This document shows, one piece after another, positions 1 through 7,049 of a stretch of DNA of 64,000 nt (the stretch's first letter is position 1; each line of letters starts with the position of its first letter). The translations under genes and the position numbers were made by a program. The notes below the pieces were generated by a model. The model ran no database searches and was not told the DNA's origin. It was given only the letters and a program-made list of their open reading frames with translations. Source of the DNA: Sphingomonas sp. BK345 (lineage in GTDB: Bacteria > Pseudomonadota > Alphaproteobacteria > Sphingomonadales > Sphingomonadaceae); contig NZ_JACHZX010000001.1 in the NCBI RefSeq assembly GCF_014193845.1, positions 930,001 through 994,000 on the forward strand. Direction: 5' to 3'.

Positions 1-2
1 CG

Positions 3-1751
3 TTCGAGGGCGTGATCGGCAACCTCAACCGCCGCATGCTCTCCACCGAGAGCGCGTGGATCAAGGAGGAGCTCGCCAAGTACCAGTCGTCGCAGGCGTG
101 CGAGACCTGCCACGGCGCGCGGCTGAAGCCCGAGGCGCTCGCGGTCAAGATCGCGGGCGAGGACATCAGCCACGCCACCCGGCTGAGCGTGGTCGACGCG
201 CTCGCCTTCTTCACCGACCTGCCGAACCATCTCGGCGACCAGCAGCGCGCCATCGCCGAGCGGATCCTCAAGGAGATCATCGAGCGGCTCGGCTTCCTCA
301 ACAACGTCGGGCTCGATTATCTCAACCTCGACCGCACCTCGGGCACGCTCTCAGGGGGCGAGAGCCAGCGCATCCGCCTCGCCTCGCAGATCGGCAGCGG
401 GCTCTCCGGCGTGCTGTACGTGCTCGACGAGCCCTCGATCGGGCTGCACCAGCGCGACAACGACATGCTGCTCGCCACGCTGCGCCGGCTGCGCGACCTC
501 GGCAACACCGTGCTGGTGGTCGAGCACGACGAGGACGCGATCCGCACCGCCGACTATGTCATCGACATGGGGCCGGGCGCGGGCGTGCGCGGCGGCCAGG
601 TGGTGGCGCAGGGCACCTTGCCCGAGCTGCTGGCGAGCGAGGGATCGATCACCGCCGACTATCTCAACGGCGTGCGCGAGGTGCCGGTGCCGGCCAAGCG
701 CCGCAAGGGCTCGGGCAAGAAGCTGACGGTGCACAACGCGCGCGCCAACAACCTCACCGGCGTCACCGCCTCGATCCCGCTCGGCACCTTCACCTGCGTG
801 ACCGGCGTGTCGGGCTCGGGCAAGTCGAGCTTCACCATCGACACCTTGTTCGCGGGGGCGGCGCGCCAGCTCAACGGCGCGCGCGTGCTGGCGGGCAAGC
901 ACGACAAGATCACCGGACTGCAGCATCTCGACAAGGTGATCGACATCGACCAGTCGCCGATCGGCCGCACCCCGCGCTCGAACCCGGCGACCTACACGGG
1001 CGCCTTCACCCAGATCCGCGACTGGTTCGCCGGGCTCCCTGAGTCACTCGCGCGCGGCTACAAGCCGGGGCGGTTCAGCTTCAACGTCAAGGGCGGGCGC
1101 TGCGAGGCGTGCCAGGGCGACGGCGTGCTCAAGATCGAGATGCACTTCCTCCCCGACGTCTACGTCACCTGCGACGTGTGCCACGGCGCGCGCTACAATC
1201 GCGAGACGCTGGAGGTGAAGTTCAAGGGCCACTCGATCGCCGACGTGCTCGACATGACGGTGGAGGACGCCGCGGGCTTCTTCGCCAACGTGCCGCCGAT
1301 CCGCGACAAGATGGCGATGCTGGTCGAGGTCGGGCTGGGCTACGTCAAGGTCGGCCAGCAGGCGACGACGCTCTCGGGCGGCGAGGCGCAGCGGGTCAAG
1401 CTCGCCAAGGAACTGTCGCGGCGCGCGACGGGGAACACGCTGTACATCCTCGACGAGCCGACGACGGGGCTGCACTTCGAGGACGTGCGCAAATTGCTCG
1501 AGGTGCTCCACGCCTTGGTGGAGCAGGGCAACACCGTGGTGGTGATCGAGCACAACCTCGACGTGATCAAGACCGCCGACTGGATCATCGACCTGGGGCC
1601 CGAGGGCGGCGTCAAGGGCGGCGAGATCGTCGCGGCCGGCACGCCCGAGGAGGTGGTGAAGGAGAAGCGGAGCTACACCGGGCGGTATCTGGCGCCGCTG
1701 CTGCGGAAGCGCGGGGCGGGCGTGAAGGCGGAGGCCGAGGCGGCGGAGTGA
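3..1751 (+). CDS. uvrA: UvrABC system protein A, C-terminal part (5' end outside window)
   Basis: UvrA is the ATPase that finds helix-distorting lesions and loads UvrB in nucleotide excision repair in the cytoplasm. The open frame enters from the left edge, so only about 580 C-terminal residues of a protein of roughly 950 are seen. Visible parts in order are a CxxC pair ([11 protein letters not shown]), signature [12 protein letters not shown], Walker [13 protein letters not shown], the second Walker [11 protein letters not shown], a zinc module (CEACQGDG and [10 protein letters not shown]), signature [12 protein letters not shown] and Walker [13 protein letters not shown]. The order and spacing match UvrA exactly. 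The short tail is rich in Ala and Glu. No damage is seen. The next gene starts about 200 bp downstream. Confidence 0.97.
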   Translation, partial: FEGVIGNLNRRMLSTESAWIKEELAKYQSSQACETCHGARLKPEALAVKIAGEDISHATRLSVVDALAFFTDLPNHLGDQQRAIAERILKEIIERLGFLNNVGLDYLNLDRTSGTLSGGESQRIRLASQIGSGLSGVLYVLDEPSIGLHQRDNDMLLATLRRLRDLGNTVLVVEHDEDAIRTADYVIDMGPGAGVRGGQVVAQGTLPELLASEGSITADYLNGVREVPVPAKRRKGSGKKLTVHNARANNLTGVTASIPLGTFTCVTGVSGSGKSSFTIDTLFAGAARQLNGARVLAGKHDKITGLQHLDKVIDIDQSPIGRTPRSNPATYTGAFTQIRDWFAGLPESLARGYKPGRFSFNVKGGRCEACQGDGVLKIEMHFLPDVYVTCDVCHGARYNRETLEVKFKGHSIADVLDMTVEDAAGFFANVPPIRDKMAMLVEVGLGYVKVGQQATTLSGGEAQRVKLAKELSRRATGNTLYILDEPTTGLHFEDVRKLLEVLHALVEQGNTVVVIEHNLDVIKTADWIIDLGPEGGVKGGEIVAAGTPEEVVKEKRSYTGRYLAPLLRKRGAGVKAEAEAAE

Positions 1752-1948
1752 GGCCGCACCGGCCCGAGCTGCTGCGCGCCCTGGCATTCTGGCGCGGAGG
1801 TATTGGCGGGCGACCCGGACGGGTGAGCGTCCCGCTCGCGAGCGAACCGCAGGGCCGCGCCTACCCGAGGCGCCGATCTGAGGCAATGCGGCAAGGCAGA
1901 ACGGAGAGCGCGCTTCCACCCCTGGCCGCCATCTAGCATTATGCAGGC

Positions 1949-2125
1949 ATGGCGGAGCTACCAACCGACACGGCCACCGCGACGACGCACGACGAGGCTG
2001 CTGCCTATGACGCGTGGTTCCGCGCCAAGGTCGAGAAGGCGATGGCCTCGACCGAACCGGGCATCCCGCATGAGGAAGTGATGGCGATGGCGCGGGCGAT
2101 CATCGATCGGCATCGCGGGAGATAA
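1949..2125 (+). CDS. StbD/RelB-type antitoxin (58 aa)
   Basis: This small ORF reads MAELPTDTATATTHDEAAAY at its start, then DAWFRAKVEKAMAS and GIPHEEVMA. That matches the short 'stability determinant' antitoxins that sit directly upstream of ParE/RelE toxins in alphaproteobacteria. Family knowledge says such proteins neutralise the toxin and repress their own promoter. The stop codon TAA shares one base with the ATG of the following toxin remnant (TAATG), the usual arrangement for this module. The antitoxin looks complete while its partner is cut short. An alternative ATG at 1941 lies in another frame and gives no recognisable product. Confidence 0.72.
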   Translation: MAELPTDTATATTHDEAAAYDAWFRAKVEKAMASTEPGIPHEEVMAMARAIIDRHRGR

Positions 2126-2184
2126 TGCACCCACTCGTCTGGACGGACGACGCGACCTCGGACCTGCTCGCCATCCTCGACTAG
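2125..2184 (+). pseudogene. ParE/RelE toxin remnant (19 codons)
   Basis: Translation from the coupled ATG gives MHPLVWTDDATSDLLAILD and then a TAG codon. This is a recognisable ParE N-terminus: an early W, then helix 1 ending in the usual I-x-D-Y-I. TAG replaces the expected Tyr codon. Read through the stop, the frame continues IQSDDTLDGERVAA and then loses resemblance to ParE, so the rest of the toxin appears deleted or replaced. The convergent ComJ-like gene ends at 2228, where the toxin body would be expected. The likely history is toxin inactivation with antitoxin retention. Confidence 0.6.
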
Positions 2185-2227
2185 ATTCAGTCGGACGACA
2201 CGCTCGACGGAGAACGCGTCGCCGCCA

Positions 2228-2707
2228 TCACGATCGATCCGGCGACGGCAGGTGCTGTCTCCACACGACGAGCGGCTCCTCGGGCGCGGGCCAGAGCGTC
2301 AGCCGATAATGGTCGTCGCCGTCCAGGCCGTCCTCGCTCAGCGTATCGAGGCCGCCGAGGCAGAGCCGGACACGATAGCTGCCCGGCGCGACCGCGATCC
2401 GGTCGATCGGCTCTTCCTGCCATCCTTCCAGCTCCAACTCGCCCGACGGCAGTGCTAGGCTGACGTCGACGACGTGATCCCACTCGGTCAGTTCGGGCTC
2501 GGCGGGCGCCGTGTCGCGCAGGTCGAGCGCAACCGGCACGGTCATGTTGCGGATCGGCATGATGACGATCGCGTGCGGCGCGATTTTGACGTGCCGCGCG
2601 CATTCCTCGTCGGTGAAGACGCCGAGGTCGTCGGGATGGTAGCGCCCATCCCAGAGATAGAATTGGAAATAGTCGGCGAAGATGTCGTAGCGTCTCAGCT
2701 CACCCAT
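2228..2707 (-). CDS. ComJ-like conserved protein (159 aa), coupled to brnTA
   Basis: A soluble protein of 159 residues. Visible stretches are YDIFADYFQFYLWD near the N-terminus, IMPIRNMTVPVALDLRD in the middle, then APGSYRVR and GGLDTLSEDGLDGDDHYRL near the C-terminus. This resembles a widespread proteobacterial hypothetical family and, more weakly, Bacillus ComJ/Nin, which inhibits the nuclease NucA. The ComJ link is inference from general pattern only. Its ATG overlaps the stop of a 21-codon ORF that in turn overlaps the brnA stop, so it is probably co-translated with the brnTA module. No signal peptide or membrane segment is seen. Its role could be accessory to the TA module or unrelated. 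Confidence 0.6.
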   Translation of the reverse strand: MGELRRYDIFADYFQFYLWDGRYHPDDLGVFTDEECARHVKIAPHAIVIMPIRNMTVPVALDLRDTAPAEPELTEWDHVVDVSLALPSGELELEGWQEEPIDRIAVAPGSYRVRLCLGGLDTLSEDGLDGDDHYRLTLWPAPEEPLVVWRQHLPSPDRS

Positions 2708-2772
2708 CAGCGTTCCTCGCGGACCTCCCTGCCGAGCGACGAGGCGGCGGAGCGGACGCGGTAGTTCGACAT
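2707..2772 (-). CDS. 21-residue linking ORF between brnA and the ComJ-like gene
   Basis: This ORF starts inside the brnA stop (TGATG, 2770-2774) and stops inside the next ATG (TGATG, 2705-2709), so three reading frames are joined by one-base overlaps. The product starts MSNYRVRS and ends REVREER, is basic, and has no recognised domain. It may be a real micropeptide, a coupling device that carries ribosomes from brnA to the ComJ-like gene, or the remnant of a longer gene. The double stop-start arrangement is the only support. Confidence 0.4.
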   Translation of the reverse strand: MSNYRVRSAASSLGREVREER

Positions 2773-3071
2773 CACAACCCCGCCGCCTTGCGCAGCGCCT
2801 CGTTCATCCGCCCCTGCCACCCCGGCCCGTCGGCGCGGAAGCGCTCGACCACGTCGGGGTCGAGCCGCAGCGTCACCTGCTGCTTGGCGCGCGCGCGCTG
2901 CGGCGGGCGGCCGCGCACCACGCCGTTCGGGCCGAGATAGCCCGTCGCGGGGCGGATGACCTTGCCGCCGATCGAGAATTCGGCGATCTCGAACAGCTCG
3001 TCGGTCATCTCGGGCGCGTCATCCGCCGGGTCGAGCCAGCCGGGGTCCGTAGTGGGCACGTTCTCGCTCAT
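2772..3071 (-). CDS. brnA: BrnA antitoxin (99 aa)
   Basis: The C-terminal half has the ribbon-helix-helix core of BrnA: QQVTLRLDPDVVERF, then GPGWQGRMNEALRKAAGL. The acidic N-terminal half contains the DDAPEMTDELF motif common ahead of the BrnA core. BrnA binds and neutralises the RNase-like toxin BrnT and represses the operon as a complex. The gene begins 53 bp inside brnT (toxin first, as is usual for brnTA) and overlaps the next small ORF. The palindrome at 3311-3326 just upstream of brnT is the probable operator. Confidence 0.88.
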   Translation of the reverse strand: MSENVPTTDPGWLDPADDAPEMTDELFEIAEFSIGGKVIRPATGYLGPNGVVRGRPPQRARAKQQVTLRLDPDVVERFRADGPGWQGRMNEALRKAAGL

Positions 3072-3303
3072 TGGCCTTCCTCATCGAGATCACGCGGCGT
3101 CCATTCGCCGCCTCGGTCCACACCAGCGCCACCATGCGGCCGTCGAGCAGACCGTAGGTGGCGAAGCGGCGCTCCGGATAGGCGAAGCGGACGTCCTCGA
3201 ACTCGACCACCGGACCGGCGAACACCGCCCCCGCGTCCGCGAAGTCGAGCCCGCGGCGTTCGAGCGCCCTCCGCCGTTTCTCCGGATCGAAGCTGATCTC
3301 CAT
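3019..3303 (-). CDS. brnT: BrnT toxin (94 aa)
   Basis: BrnT is a small ribonuclease-fold toxin that blocks translation. The sequence starts MEISFDPEKRRRALERRGLD, has FADAGAVFAGP, a Tyr-rich strand RFATYGLLDGRMVALVW, and the conserved end RRVISMRKANERER. Length and motif order match the family, with no frameshift. It is the first gene of an operon with brnA, the 21-codon ORF and the ComJ-like gene. The start codon lies 7 bp from a perfect 16-bp palindrome. Of the two brnT genes that look intact here, this one has the clearest promoter architecture. Confidence 0.88.
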   Translation of the reverse strand: MEISFDPEKRRRALERRGLDFADAGAVFAGPVVEFEDVRFAYPERRFATYGLLDGRMVALVWTEAANGRRVISMRKANERERAHYGPRLARPGG

Positions 3304-3310
3304 CCCTACA

Positions 3311-3326
3311 TTATGTAGCTACATAA
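3311..3326. promoter_or_regulatory. Perfect 16-bp palindrome, probable BrnA operator
   Basis: The sequence TTATGTAGCTACATAA is its own reverse complement. An overlapping half-site CTACA-TTA-TGTAG lies at 3306-3318, so three TGTAG/CTACA half-sites occur within about 21 bp. It sits 7 bp upstream of the brnT start and is AT-rich in GC-rich surroundings. BrnA is known to autorepress through such sites. The assignment to BrnA is inferred from position. Confidence 0.65.
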
Positions 3327-3376
3327 CCGCCGACAAGCCCTGAGCTCATCTTCCGCCGACCCGATGCGGCGCCCGC

Positions 3377-3396
3377 TGTCCTACACCGTCCAACAC
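3377..3396 (+). promoter_or_regulatory. Tandem NGTCCWACA motif upstream of the HTH/DUF3597 ORF
   Basis: TGTCCTACACCGTCCAACAC contains two 9-mers of the form NGTCCWACA, ten bases apart, one helical turn. It ends 43 bp before the ATG at 3440. A near copy in the same orientation relative to its gene lies upstream of the DUF6456 gene (55584-55604). A half copy occurs at 33186-33195. It is probably a regulator site or promoter element. The binding protein is unknown. Confidence 0.5.
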
Positions 3397-3439
3397 CGCG
3401 CACCCTCGCCGCCTCCCCCAGCCGCAGCGAGCCGCGCCC

Positions 3440-5323
3440 ATGACCGTCATGACCCCGATGGAAGGCATCACCGCCCCCGCCCGCCGGGCCGACAAGCCCC
3501 CCGCCCCCGACTCGCTCACCGACCCGCTCGCCGCCCCGTTCACCGCCTCCCGCCGCGCCGACGGCTGGTCCGCCGAGCGCCAGCGCGCCTTCCTCGAAGC
3601 CATCGCGGAAGGCCACGGCGTCGAGCGCGCCGCCGCGCGCGTCGGGCTCTCCGCCACCTCGGCCTTCGCCTTCCGCCGCTCGGCCAAGGGCAGCGCCTTC
3701 GCGCTCGGCTGGCGCGCCGCCACGCTGGTCGCGCGCGAGGCCGTCGCCGAGACGCTGATGGTGCGCGCGCTGGAGGGCCAGACCGACAGCTATGTCCGCG
3801 CCGACGGCACCACCGTCACGCGCCACCGCCACGACAACCGGCTCGCGCTCGGGCTGCTCCACCGGCTCGACCGCCAGGTCGAGTCCGCGCCGGCGGCGGA
3901 CGCGCAGGCGGCGCGGCTGGTCGCGCAGGAGTTCGACGCCTTCCTCGACTGCGTCGCGGCCGAGGGCGGCGCCGCGCGCGCCGGGCTGTTCCTGGCGCGG
4001 CGCAGCGGCGCGCTGCAGGCGCTGCTCGGCGCCGCCTCCGCTGACCCCGCCGCGCCCGACGGCGCCGCCGCTTCGCCCGACCCCGCCGCCGCCGACGCGC
4101 TCGCGCGCGAGCTCGCGCCGATCCTTGCGCTCGCCGCGGCGGATCGGTTCCAGCGCGTCGCCGCCGCGCGCGCCGAGGAAGTCGACATCGCCGACCTCGA
4201 CGCCGCGGCGCGTCACACGTGGAGCGCGGCGCAATGGGCGCGCGCCGAGGCGGCGGGGCTTGTGGTGCTCGCCCCGCCCGCGCCCGATCCGGCGCCGGCG
4301 GCGGACTCGCCCGAGGCGCAACATTCGCAACATTCGAGCGCGCCGGTGTGGTGGGACGAGGAAGCGCGCGACTGGCGCACGCGCTTCCCGCCGCCCTACG
4401 CCTTCGTCGGTGAGGAACAGGGGCTGCCGGGCGATCGCGCCTATGCGCGCGCGCTCAGCCCGGCCGAGGCGCGCGCGATGGGGCCCAACCCCGATCGCTA
4501 CGACGACGACGAATATGACGCCTTGTTCGACGCGCGCGACGCCTGGTTCACCGCCGCCGCCGCGCGCGCGGGCGTGCCGCCGCCGCCGACCGCGCGGAGC
4601 ACGCGCGACGAGCAGGCCGCGGGCGCGTGGGACCGGCGCCGCGGCGGCGCACCGCTCAGCGCGACGCAGGTGGAGCTGATCCGCCGGATCCGCGTGGCGG
4701 CGCGCACGCCGCCGACGCCGGAGGAGATCGATCCCGACAATTGGGGCAGCTACGAGGAGGGCATCGCCGAGGCGGACGCGCTGCTGGCGGAATGCGACGG
4801 TGAACCTTCATGGCGACGCGACGTTGCCGGGGACGACCTGGATCAGATGGGAGTTGGTGACATGAGCATCTTCGGCGCGATCAAGAGCGCGATCTTCGGC
4901 GACAAGGGCCCGCTCGGCGGCCAGTTCGGCGGCCACAAGGAGGCACCCGCCACCCCGGCGACCCCGGCCACGCCGGCGACGCCGGGCACGTCGGCCGCGC
5001 CCGCCACGCCGGCTGCCCCCGCCGCACCGGCGGCGCCCGCGGCGCCCGCGGCGCCGGCCGCCGCGGTCGACGTCGAGCAGGTGCTCACCGCCACCGCGCA
5101 GGCGAAGGGCAACCCCGACCTCAACTGGCGCACCTCGATCGTCGACCTGATGAAGCTGCTCGACATCGACTCGAGCCTGTCCAACCGCAAGGAGCTCGCC
5201 ACCGAGCTCGGCTATACCGGCCAGCTCGACGGCTCGGCCGAGATGAACATCTGGCTCCACCGCGCGGTGATGCGCGCGCTGGAGCAGAGCGGCGGCATCG
5301 TCCCCGACTCGCTGCGGGGGTGA
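3440..5323 (+). CDS. HTH (small-terminase-like) protein read through into DUF3597
   Basis: The first ~150 residues hold a helix-turn-helix of the kind seen in phage small terminase subunits and related sphingomonad proteins: WSAERQRAFLEAIAEGHGV, then AAARVGLSATSAFAFRRS. A long Ala-rich, low-complexity region follows. From residue 475 the frame enters a complete DUF3597 protein starting MSIFGAIKSAIFG. DUF3597 is normally a separate gene of 130-150 residues, so this ORF is either a true fusion or two genes whose intervening stop was lost. TGA codons in the +2 frame at 4801 and 4858 would end the first protein after a one-base change. The DUF3597 part keeps its own ribosome site. DNA binding is likely for the first part; its target is unknown. 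Confidence 0.6.
   Translation: MTVMTPMEGITAPARRADKPPAPDSLTDPLAAPFTASRRADGWSAERQRAFLEAIAEGHGVERAAARVGLSATSAFAFRRSAKGSAFALGWRAATLVAREAVAETLMVRALEGQTDSYVRADGTTVTRHRHDNRLALGLLHRLDRQVESAPAADAQAARLVAQEFDAFLDCVAAEGGAARAGLFLARRSGALQALLGAASADPAAPDGAAASPDPAAADALARELAPILALAAADRFQRVAAARAEEVDIADLDAAARHTWSAAQWARAEAAGLVVLAPPAPDPAPAADSPEAQHSQHSSAPVWWDEEARDWRTRFPPPYAFVGEEQGLPGDRAYARALSPAEARAMGPNPDRYDDDEYDALFDARDAWFTAAAARAGVPPPPTARSTRDEQAAGAWDRRRGGAPLSATQVELIRRIRVAARTPPTPEEIDPDNWGSYEEGIAEADALLAECDGEPSWRRDVAGDDLDQMGVGDMSIFGAIKSAIFGDKGPLGGQFGGHKEAPATPATPATPATPGTSAAPATPAAPAAPAAPAAPAAPAAAVDVEQVLTATAQAKGNPDLNWRTSIVDLMKLLDIDSSLSNRKELATELGYTGQLDGSAEMNIWLHRAVMRALEQSGGIVPDSLRG
4862..5323 (+). CDS. DUF3597 family protein (alternative separate gene within the fused frame)
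   Basis: Starting at ATG 4862 the product is 153 residues. It has MSIFGAIKSAIFGDKGPLGG, a long Ala/Pro/Thr linker built of near-identical short units (about residues 25-75), and the conserved C-terminal domain with LNWRTSIVDLMKLLDIDS and RKELATELGYTG. DUF3597 has no assigned biochemical function; its C-terminal domain is LysM-like in layout. GGGAG about 10 bp upstream of this ATG is a plausible ribosome site. This start is at least as likely to be used as read-through from 3440. It ends next to a strong hairpin terminator. Confidence 0.65.
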   Translation: MSIFGAIKSAIFGDKGPLGGQFGGHKEAPATPATPATPATPGTSAAPATPAAPAAPAAPAAPAAPAAAVDVEQVLTATAQAKGNPDLNWRTSIVDLMKLLDIDSSLSNRKELATELGYTGQLDGSAEMNIWLHRAVMRALEQSGGIVPDSLRG

Positions 5324-5331
5324 CGCCGAAG

Positions 5332-5354
5332 TCCTCCCCGCGCCGCGGGGAGGA
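5332..5354. terminator. Bidirectional hairpin between convergent genes
   Basis: TCCTCCCCGC and GCGGGGAGGA form a perfect 10-bp stem with a 3-nt loop, in the 36-bp gap between the stop at 5323 and the convergent GST stop at 5360. The same TCCTCCCC core begins the larger repeats at 52915 and 63310. There is no clear T-run on either side, so termination is inferred from position. Confidence 0.55.
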
Positions 5355-5359
5355 TCGGC

Positions 5360-6070
5360 TTAATCCCCGTCGAGCTCGGGATAGTGGCGGAAGATGCCCT
5401 CCTCGCTGAACGGCAGCCGCCGCTCGCTGGTGAGATAGGCGTTCACCCCGGGAAGCGCGGCGACGCGGTCGTGCAGCGCCGCCAGACCGGGGTAGCGCGG
5501 CGCCAGCGTCGCCATCCGCCGCGGAAAGGCATAGCGCAGTCCCGCGATCACCTGGAACAGCGAGGTGTCGACATAGCTCCAGCGCCCGCCCGCGACCCAC
5601 TCGCCCTCGATGACGCGTGTCGCCGCCTCGAAGTGATCGAGGAATTTGGGGATTCGCTCGTCGCGGAACGTGGCGGCGGCGCGTGCCGCCTCGGGCTTCT
5701 GTTCCTCGTAATAGGCCATGGCGGCGACCGGGTGGTGGACGTTGTGCGCCTCCGCCACGAGGTCGGCGACGGTGAGCTGCAGCTGGTGGAGCCAGTAGCG
5801 CGTCGCCGCGTCGCCCGGCGCCAGCCCGTGGTGGCCGCCGAGGTAGAGCAGGATGTCGGCGACCTGCGCCACCGCGCGCCCGTCCGCTACCAGATAGGGC
5901 GGCGCGAACGGCGCGAACGGCGCGTGCCCCGCCATGTCGGCGAGCATCGCCTTGACGCCATGCACCCGCGCGCTGTCCTCATAGGCGATCCCGCCCGCCT
6001 CGAGCGCGAGCCGGACGAACTCGCCGCGGCCCTGGATCGTCGGCCAGTACCACAGCCGGTAGCCGCTCAC
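5360..6070 (-). CDS. Glutathione S-transferase family protein (236 aa)
   Basis: The protein starts VSGYRLWYWPTIQGRGEFVR, a GST thioredoxin-fold N-terminus (beta1-alpha1), followed by APPYLVADGRAVAQVADILLYL, which includes the cis-Pro strand and the loop that binds the gamma-glutamyl group. The helical C-terminal domain ends in LPFSEEGIFRHYPELDGD. The frame is open further upstream, but the GTG at 6070 is chosen because it overlaps the bolA stop by 4 bp (GTGA) and places the GST fold at the N-terminus. The substrate cannot be told from sequence. It is probably co-transcribed with bolA. Confidence 0.8.
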   Translation of the reverse strand: MSGYRLWYWPTIQGRGEFVRLALEAGGIAYEDSARVHGVKAMLADMAGHAPFAPFAPPYLVADGRAVAQVADILLYLGGHHGLAPGDAATRYWLHQLQLTVADLVAEAHNVHHPVAAMAYYEEQKPEAARAAATFRDERIPKFLDHFEAATRVIEGEWVAGGRWSYVDTSLFQVIAGLRYAFPRRMATLAPRYPGLAALHDRVAALPGVNAYLTSERRLPFSEEGIFRHYPELDGD

Positions 6071-6366
6071 GCCGGCTCGCCCGGCGCGGTGGCGCGGATC
6101 GCCAGCGCGTGGACGTGGTCGGCGAGCAGCTCGGCGAGCGCGCGGTTGACCAGCCGCTGGCGCTCGACGCGCGAGCGACCGGCGAAGGCGGGGCTCTCCA
6201 CCAGCACGCGGAAGTGGCTCTCGCCGCTGCCGTCGTCGCCGGCGTGGCCGCGGTGAAGCGCGCTCTCGTTGATCACCTCGAGCCGCGACGGGGCGAGCGC
6301 CGCGGTGAGACGGGCGGTGATCTCGGCCGCGATCGGCCCGGTGGAAGCGTCGGTCATCGCCCCCAT
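6067..6366 (-). CDS. bolA: BolA family protein (99 aa)
   Basis: BolA proteins partner with monothiol glutaredoxins in iron-sulfur and iron regulation. Visible are ARLTAALAPSRLEVINESAL, then the conserved H in SALHRGHAGDDGSGESHFRV, and LVESPAFAGRSRVERQRLVN with the family RVxRHR-like motif as RVERQR. The tail DHVHALAIRATAPGEPA matches BolA. The start at 6366 is favoured because AGGAGG lies 4 bp upstream. An in-frame ATG at 6357 is possible. Divergent to it, 36 bp away, is a J-domain gene, a neighbourhood common in alphaproteobacteria. Confidence 0.92.
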   Translation of the reverse strand: MGAMTDASTGPIAAEITARLTAALAPSRLEVINESALHRGHAGDDGSGESHFRVLVESPAFAGRSRVERQRLVNRALAELLADHVHALAIRATAPGEPA

Positions 6367-6401
6367 ATACCCTCCTTTGTCCGGGAAGCGACGGCAGTTC
6401 A

Positions 6402-7001
6402 GTGAAGCCCCACAAGGATCGACCGCAGACGAGATTCCACGGCCGCGTCGAGGGCGCGGCGCAGGAATGTGCGCACCCCGGCTGTACCGAGCCGGGCGAG
6501 TTCCGCGCGCCGCCGCTCGAGGGCGCGGGCCACGGCGAGGGACCGCCGCGCTTCCGCTGGTTCTGCCTCGACCATATCCGCGCCTTCAACGCGGGCTACA
6601 ATTACTTCGACGGGATGACAGCGGACGAGATCCACCACGCGCAACGCCCGCTGGCGGGCTGGGAGAACGCGACACGCGCCTTCACGCGCGCCGGCGGCGG
6701 CGACCAGGGCCCGCGCTGGGCCGACTTCACCGACCCGCTCGACGCGATCGGCGCGCGCTTCCGCCGCGCCGCCGCGCCCGAGCGGAGCGACGGCAAGCTG
6801 TTGTCGGGCGAGGACCGGCGCGCCCTGGAGACGCTCGGTCTGGCGGCGGACGCGGACCGCGCCGCGCTGCGCCGCCGCTATTCCGAGCTGGTGCGCCGCT
6901 ATCACCCCGACCGCAACGGCGGCGACCGCAGCCACGAGGCGATGCTGGCCAAGGTGATCAGCGCCTATCACCAGCTCCGCCAGGCGCCGGCCTTCGCGTG
7001 A
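6402..7001 (+). CDS. J-domain protein (DnaJ-like, 199 aa)
   Basis: The C-terminal ~65 residues are a J domain: ALETLGLAADADRAALRRRY, then SELVRRYHPDRNGGD with the essential HPD tripeptide that stimulates the ATPase of DnaK, and a final helix KVISAYHQLR. The N-terminal part has paired Cys and His residues (CAHPGCTEPGEFRAP, WFCLDHIRAFN) that could bind a metal. There is no G/F region or DnaJ zinc domain, so it is a type III J protein. The client is unknown. It lies divergent from bolA in a short shared promoter region. Confidence 0.88.
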   Translation: MKPHKDRPQTRFHGRVEGAAQECAHPGCTEPGEFRAPPLEGAGHGEGPPRFRWFCLDHIRAFNAGYNYFDGMTADEIHHAQRPLAGWENATRAFTRAGGGDQGPRWADFTDPLDAIGARFRRAAAPERSDGKLLSGEDRRALETLGLAADADRAALRRRYSELVRRYHPDRNGGDRSHEAMLAKVISAYHQLRQAPAFA

Positions 7002-7049
7002 GGCGCGCCGCGGTGGGTCAGCGCAGGGGCTGACCGGGCGGCGGGAATG

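Noticed and set aside
4319..4336. CAACATTCGCAACATTCG as a CRISPR-like repeat
   Set aside because: Only a two-unit tandem with one other copy at 33272 and no spacers; treated as a shared coding repeat instead.
4940..5065. Short near-identical units (ACCCCGGCG, GCGCCCGCG) suspected as a CRISPR or VNTR array
   Set aside because: They encode the Ala/Pro/Thr linker of DUF3597, with no spacers of even length. Codon-level slippage explains them.
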